Below are positions 14,573 through 18,510 of a DNA stretch of 18,510 bases, piece after piece. Origin of the DNA: Lachnospiraceae bacterium (lineage in GTDB: Bacteria > Bacillota > Clostridia > Lachnospirales > Lachnospiraceae); assembly GCA_003520205.1 (NCBI GenBank), contig DOVG01000272.1, forward strand, positions 1 to 18,510, read 5' to 3'. Every line of letters begins with the position of its first letter. The first letter of the stretch is position 1. The position numbers and the translations under genes are program-made. A model generated the notes under the pieces. It was not told where the DNA came from, did no database searches, and saw only the letters and a list, made by a program, of their open reading frames with translations.

Positions 14573-15646
14573 ATGGCTAATGGAAAAAAAAGATTACCGG
14601 TTACCAGGACACCATTAATAACATCATGGCAGTGGCATGCTACACTTTTTTCTATTTTGTCAGATGATGAAATTGCAAGAAAATGGATTTTCAGTAATTA
14701 TATACAGCTTAGATGCTATAACATAGAGGAGATATTTACAGGGGATGAGATGCTGTTCATGGATATCATGCCTGGAAGCAGTTCTCTTAAGGAATGCCCT
14801 TATCTTATCACATCTCTTATGACTAAGCAGCAAATAGAGAGTTATTGTGGTGATATCATTGATTTTATTATTAAAACCATTGATCTTGGTGGATATGTAT
14901 ATGGAGTTTTTGATGAAGCAAAGATTCTGAGTGACGTAGATGTTGAGGTTGGCTATAAATTCCCTCATGAGCTTTTTATCTATGGATATGATATAGATGG
15001 AGAAGGATTCTATTGTGGAGACTTCACATTCAAGGATAAATATGCTCATAATAAACTGTCCTTTGAAGATGTAAGAAAAGGTTATGATGTCATTTCTGCG
15101 TCAGAAGATCATATGTTTAAGGATGATTACAAGGGAACGAGAGGTCTGTATGTTATTTTCAAGAATACAGACACCTGCTATTATGACGTTGATATAACAC
15201 TTATCAGAGATACCATTAGAGAATATCTGAATTCTCAGGATACAAAGAATCATTTCCGTATGATGAGAAACCGTTTTCATGATACTACCTTTGGAGTTGA
15301 AGTATATGATGTGGCTCTTGCCAGAATCATGAAGCAGATGCAGGCTGATGAACCTGATTTTGATATTAGGGCATTACATGTAATGTATGATCATAAGGTG
15401 CTTATGCTCGAGAGAATTAAGTACCTGATGGCTAATGGATATCTTAATTATGATGAAGATCTGATAAGCTCATACAAAGAAGTAGTAAAGAATATGAAAG
15501 CGGCTCGTAACCTGCTAATCAAGATATCAATAAAAGGGGATGTAAGTGAAGCATCTCGTTTTAAGGACTACTTCCAGATCGCTAAGGAGAAGGAGGTAGC
15601 TGTCCTCCTGGATGTGCTTTCTAGACTTGATCAGAGAGCAAAGTAA
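14573..15646 (+). CDS. Unrecognised protein paired with a carrier protein; C39/BtrH-like layout
   Basis: 357 residues, no signal peptide or membrane segment. I do not recognise it with certainty. The middle reads GGYVYGVFD (106-114), then FPHELFIYGYD (130-140) and GEGFYCGDFTFKD (143-155), then LSFEDVRKGY. This His...GYD...D order resembles the papain-like C39 and BtrH-type acyltransferase fold, where a bound carrier protein delivers the acyl group. The expected N-terminal nucleophile Cys is not seen: the matching segment is SWQWHATLFSIL (18-29). The last 150 residues are mostly helical and charged. AGGGAGGG gives a strong start. Coupling to the carrier protein suggests an acyl-transfer or thioester-using step. 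Alternatives are a non-catalytic relative or a new family. Confidence 0.6.
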   Translation: MANGKKRLPVTRTPLITSWQWHATLFSILSDDEIARKWIFSNYIQLRCYNIEEIFTGDEMLFMDIMPGSSSLKECPYLITSLMTKQQIESYCGDIIDFIIKTIDLGGYVYGVFDEAKILSDVDVEVGYKFPHELFIYGYDIDGEGFYCGDFTFKDKYAHNKLSFEDVRKGYDVISASEDHMFKDDYKGTRGLYVIFKNTDTCYYDVDITLIRDTIREYLNSQDTKNHFRMMRNRFHDTTFGVEVYDVALARIMKQMQADEPDFDIRALHVMYDHKVLMLERIKYLMANGYLNYDEDLISSYKEVVKNMKAARNLLIKISIKGDVSEASRFKDYFQIAKEKEVAVLLDVLSRLDQRAK

Positions 15647-15651
15647 GAATA

Positions 15652-15692
15652 AATTTTCGGCAGAATTATTTTTTCTGCCGAAAATTTTTTTT
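15652..15692 (+). terminator. Strong terminator after the carrier-protein pair
   Basis: AATTTTCGGCAGAA (15652-15665) pairs perfectly with TTCTGCCGAAAATT (15673-15686) around TTATTTT, followed by six more T. It begins a few bases after the stop codon. Confidence 0.95.
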
Positions 15693-15840
15693 GTTGCCAG
15701 GAAGATGAGGAAGGCAGGTAAAGACTATAAAGATTATAATAAGTATTTGACAGGCGGTACTATTTTTAATAGTGGTTAGAATATGCTAATTATAGTATGT
15801 TTTGTTTAAGAAAGATTAGAAAATAGAAGGCTTTTATCTG
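15693..15840. other. Non-coding stretch upstream of the nifJ promoter
   Basis: About 150 A/T-rich bases without a supported gene. It holds a TTGACA (15747-15752) with only a weak -10 at useful distance (AATAGT at 15768, spacer 15) and a small inverted repeat ACTATT-TTT-AATAGT (15759-15773) that could be an operator. Nothing else is recognised. Confidence 0.4.
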
Positions 15841-15869
15841 TTCACAATAGATTCGATTTGTGTTATTAT
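15841..15869 (+). promoter_or_regulatory. Promoter of nifJ
   Basis: -35 TTCACA (15841-15846), a 17-base spacer and -10 TATTAT (15864-15869), with TG one base ahead of the -10 (extended -10). The start would be near 15876, about 110 bases before the nifJ ATG. Confidence 0.7.
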
Positions 15870-15877
15870 CTTATTTA

Positions 15878-15986
15878 GCTTTTTGCGTCTTTTTTTGTGT
15901 GCATTTGTTTTGACTGGCACATAATAGACGTGTCCAGAACTCTTTGTCAGGAGTTCATAAAGAAATAAATCTAGGAGGAATCGAAA
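15878..15986 (+). promoter_or_regulatory. Leader of nifJ with motifs shared with the rpmG leader
   Basis: It contains GCTTTTTGCGT (15878-15888), GTGTGC (15897-15902) and GGCACATAA (15916-15924), the same order as in the rpmG leader and at similar distances from the -10. GTGTGC can pair with GCACAT. A second hairpin, GAACTC (15937-15942) with GAGTTC (15951-15956), follows. TAGGAGGAA then provides the ribosome binding site. Function unknown. Confidence 0.55.
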
Positions 15987-18510
15987 ATGGCAAGATTCAA
16001 AAAGACCATGGATGGTAATGAAGCTGCAGCTCATGCATCGTATATATTTACTGATTGTGCAGCTATCTATCCTATCACTCCATCATCACCTATGGCAGAA
16101 CATACTGATGAATGGGCAACTGCTGGAAGAAAGAATATCTTCGGCAACACAGTAAAAATATTAGAGATGGAATCTGAGGCAGGTGCAGCCGGTACAGTTC
16201 ACGGATCACTTGTTGCAGGTGCTATGACATCTACTTACACAGCTTCTCAGGGACTTCTTCTTATGATCCCTAACCTTTACAAGGTTGCTGGTGAGAGACT
16301 TCCGGGTGTATTCAATGTATCAGCTCGATGCGTTGCTTCACATGCTCTCAACATCTTTGGTGACCATTCAGACGTATATGCTTGTCGTCAGACAGGTTGT
16401 GCAATGCTCTGCGAGTCATCTGTACAGGAAGTTATGGACCTTACACCAGTTGCATATATGGCAGCTCTTGAAGGAAGACTTCCATTCATTAACTTCTTCG
16501 ATGGTTTCCGTACATCACATGAAATTCAGAAGATTGATTGTTGGTCAAATGAGGACTTTGAAGATATCTTCCCATATGATTCATTAGATAAGTTCAGAGC
16601 TGAAGCTCTTAATCCTAATCATCCATGCGAGAAGGGATCTGCACAGAACCCTGACGTATTCTTCCAGACAAGAGAAGCATGCAATCCTGCTTATAATGAT
16701 ATGCCTGCTATCGTTGAGAAGTATATGGATAAGATTAATGCTAAGATTGGTACAGATTATAAGCTCTTCAATTACTATGGAGCACCAGATGCAGAGAAGG
16801 TTATCGTTGCTATGGGTTCTGTATGTGATACTATCGAAGAGACAATTGATTACCTTACAGCTAAGGGCGAGAAGGTTGGTGTTGTAAAGGTACGTCTTTA
16901 CAGACCATTCGTTAATGATAAGTTTATCGCAGCTATTCCTAAGACAGCTAAGCAGATCATCGTTCTTGATAGAACAAAGGAGCCTGGATCAATCGCTGAG
17001 CCACTTGCTCTTGATGTTATGGCTGCTGTTCGTGGAACAGAGTTCAAGGATACACCTATTACAAGAGGTCGTTATGGACTTGGTTCAAAGGATACAACTC
17101 CTGCAGAAATCGTTGCTGCATTTAATAATACAGAGAAAGAAGAGTTCACACTCAGCATCTTCGATGATGTAACAAATCTTTCACTTGATTCAGGTGATGC
17201 TCTTGTTACTACACCAGAAGGTACAGTATGCTGTAAGTTCTGGGGACTTGGAGCTGACGGTACTGTTGGTGCTAATAAGAACTCTATCAAGATTATCGGT
17301 GATAATACAGATAAGTATGTTCAGGCTTACTTTGATTATGATTCAAAGAAGTCAGGTGGTATCACAATGTCACACCTTAGATTTGGTGATAAGCCAATCA
17401 AGTCAACATACCTCATCCATAAGGCTAATTTCGTAGCTTGCCATAATGCAGCTTACGTTAAGAAGTATCATATGGTTGAAGAGCTTGTTGATGGTGGTAC
17501 ATTCCTTCTTAACTGCCCATGGTCAGGAGAAGAGCTTGATAAGCACCTTCCTGGACAGGTTAAGAAATATATCGCTGACCACAATATCAACTTCTACACA
17601 ATCGATGGTGTTAAGCTTGGTATCGAGTCAGGTATGGGTCCTACACGTATCAATACAATTCTTCAGTCAGCATTCTTCAAGCTCACAGGTATCATTCCTG
17701 AAGCAGAAGCTATTGAGCATATGAAGGCAGCTGCTAAGAAGTCATATGGTATGAAGGGTGATGATATCGTTCAGATGAACTGGAAAGCTATCGACCTTGG
17801 TGCTAATGCAGTAGTTAAGGTAGATGTTCCTGATTCTTGGAAGAACTGTGTTGATGAAGGTCTTGATTATCCTGCAGCTACACATGGTACAAAAGAACAG
17901 CAGGATTTCGTAAACGATGTTCAGATCAAGGTTTCAGCTCAGGAAGGAAATACAATTCCTGTTTCTGTAGTTGCAAGATACATGGATGGTTCTACACCTT
18001 CAGGTACAGCAGCTTACGAGAAGAGAGGTGTTTCCGTATCAGTTCCTGTATGGACACCAGATAAGTGTGTAGAGTGTGGACTTTGTTCATATGTATGTCC
18101 TCATGCAGCTATCAGAACAGTTGCTCTTACAGAGGCAGAAGTTGCTGCAGCACCTGAAGGCTTCAAGTCTAAGGATGTTACAGGAATGCCTGAGTACAAG
18201 TTCAATATAGCTATATCTACTATGGACTGTCTTGGATGTGGATCATGTACAAATGTATGTCCTACAAAGTCTATAGAGATGAAGCCTCTTGATGATGCTC
18301 TTAAGGCTGAGCAGAACCTCTTCGACTATGCTGTATCAGTTCCTGATAAGGAAGAAGTTATTGCTAAGTTTGGTGCTGCTTCTGTTAAGGGATCACAGTT
18401 CAGACAGCCACTTCTTGAGTTCTCAGGAGCTTGTGCTGGTTGTGGTGAAACACCATATGCTAAGCTTATTACTCAGCTCTTTGGTGATAGAATGTATATC
18501 TCAAATGCAA
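15987..18510 (+). CDS. nifJ: Pyruvate:ferredoxin oxidoreductase, 3' end missing
   Basis: Converts pyruvate and CoA to acetyl-CoA and CO2 and reduces ferredoxin; central to energy metabolism of anaerobes. The frame stays open from the ATG at 15987 (TAGGAGGAA ahead) to the window edge, 841 codons of about 1175. Domain I shows YPITPSSPMAE (pyruvate site) and MESEAGAAGTVHG; domain II shows FRPFV-like RLYRPF and KEPG; domain III shows PTRINTILQ and the 2-oxoacid reductase gamma-type region. Two 4Fe-4S motifs follow: CVECGLCSYVCP (Cys694 onward) and CLGCGSCTNVCP (Cys748 onward). The start of the TPP domain, CAGCGETPYAKL (Cys816, Cys819), lies at the edge. It is a single-chain fused enzyme, transcribed alone as far as can be seen. 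Codon choice is strongly biased, fitting high expression. Confidence 0.97.
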   Translation, partial: MARFKKTMDGNEAAAHASYIFTDCAAIYPITPSSPMAEHTDEWATAGRKNIFGNTVKILEMESEAGAAGTVHGSLVAGAMTSTYTASQGLLLMIPNLYKVAGERLPGVFNVSARCVASHALNIFGDHSDVYACRQTGCAMLCESSVQEVMDLTPVAYMAALEGRLPFINFFDGFRTSHEIQKIDCWSNEDFEDIFPYDSLDKFRAEALNPNHPCEKGSAQNPDVFFQTREACNPAYNDMPAIVEKYMDKINAKIGTDYKLFNYYGAPDAEKVIVAMGSVCDTIEETIDYLTAKGEKVGVVKVRLYRPFVNDKFIAAIPKTAKQIIVLDRTKEPGSIAEPLALDVMAAVRGTEFKDTPITRGRYGLGSKDTTPAEIVAAFNNTEKEEFTLSIFDDVTNLSLDSGDALVTTPEGTVCCKFWGLGADGTVGANKNSIKIIGDNTDKYVQAYFDYDSKKSGGITMSHLRFGDKPIKSTYLIHKANFVACHNAAYVKKYHMVEELVDGGTFLLNCPWSGEELDKHLPGQVKKYIADHNINFYTIDGVKLGIESGMGPTRINTILQSAFFKLTGIIPEAEAIEHMKAAAKKSYGMKGDDIVQMNWKAIDLGANAVVKVDVPDSWKNCVDEGLDYPAATHGTKEQQDFVNDVQIKVSAQEGNTIPVSVVARYMDGSTPSGTAAYEKRGVSVSVPVWTPDKCVECGLCSYVCPHAAIRTVALTEAEVAAAPEGFKSKDVTGMPEYKFNIAISTMDCLGCGSCTNVCPTKSIEMKPLDDALKAEQNLFDYAVSVPDKEEVIAKFGAASVKGSQFRQPLLEFSGACAGCGETPYAKLITQLFGDRMYISNA

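Noticed and set aside
14573..15646. Bacteriocin-processing C39 peptidase
   Set aside because: No catalytic Cys motif, no ABC transporter domain and no precursor peptide nearby; only a general fold-like pattern is seen.
15747..15775. TTGACA-based promoter for nifJ
   Set aside because: A perfect -35 but only a poor -10 at 15-17 bases; the extended -10 promoter at 15841-15869 fits better.
16285..17724. Several plus-strand open frames inside nifJ in other frames
   Set aside because: They are frame shadows of the uninterrupted nifJ frame, rich in Leu, Ser and Arg from the biased codons.

Overview
The window looks like chromosomal core DNA of an anaerobic, low-to-moderate GC Firmicute, most likely a Lachnospiraceae-type Clostridium relative. 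The pointers are a SufS-SufU pair, a DnaD/DnaI-type helicase loader pair, a pyruvate:ferredoxin oxidoreductase, a zinc-type L33 and strong AGGAGG ribosome binding sites. This assignment is inference from gene content and protein style; no database search was possible.

Layout. 1-2224 (+): the 3' part of sufS (cut by the left edge), sufU, and a membrane-anchored VanY-like protein that lacks the catalytic Glu. 2268-2295: a strong hairpin between convergent transcripts. 5635-2314 (-): an operon dnaD-like, dnaC/dnaI-like, long divergent ribose-phosphate pyrophosphokinase, with a clear promoter at 5707-5735. 5740-5930: an intergenic stretch with six same-direction 9-mers resembling DnaA boxes, one of them a perfect match. 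7321-5930 (-): murC with its own promoter and terminator. 7524-9103 (+): a branched-chain aminotransferase and a small lipoprotein. 9176-11676 (+): a two-component ABC exporter of the teichoic acid/O-polysaccharide type and the undecaprenyl-diphosphatase UppP. 11692-14205 (+): promoter, long structured leader, rpmG, secE, nusG, rplK, rplA and a terminator. 14231-15692 (+): promoter, an acyl carrier protein, an unrecognised 357-residue protein with a C39/BtrH-like layout, and a terminator. 15841-18510 (+): promoter, leader and the first 841 codons of nifJ, cut by the right edge.

How the genes fit together. The left block serves Fe-S cluster assembly and feeds enzymes such as the Fe-S-rich pyruvate oxidoreductase at the right end. 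The minus-strand operon joins helicase loading with PRPP supply, and the DnaA-box cluster lies just upstream of its promoter. MurC, UppP, the ABC exporter and the VanY-like protein are cell-envelope functions. The rpmG-rplA operon is the usual secE-nusG-L11-L1 block, but it ends in a terminator and is not followed by rplJ-rplL.

Most unusual points: (1) the DnaA-box array next to the helicase-loader operon; (2) a leader motif shared by rpmG and nifJ (GCTTTT(T)GCGT, then GTGTGC, then GGCACATAA) at similar distances from the -10; (3) a candidate L1-binding rRNA mimic in front of rplK; (4) the isolated carrier-protein plus C39/BtrH-like gene pair.
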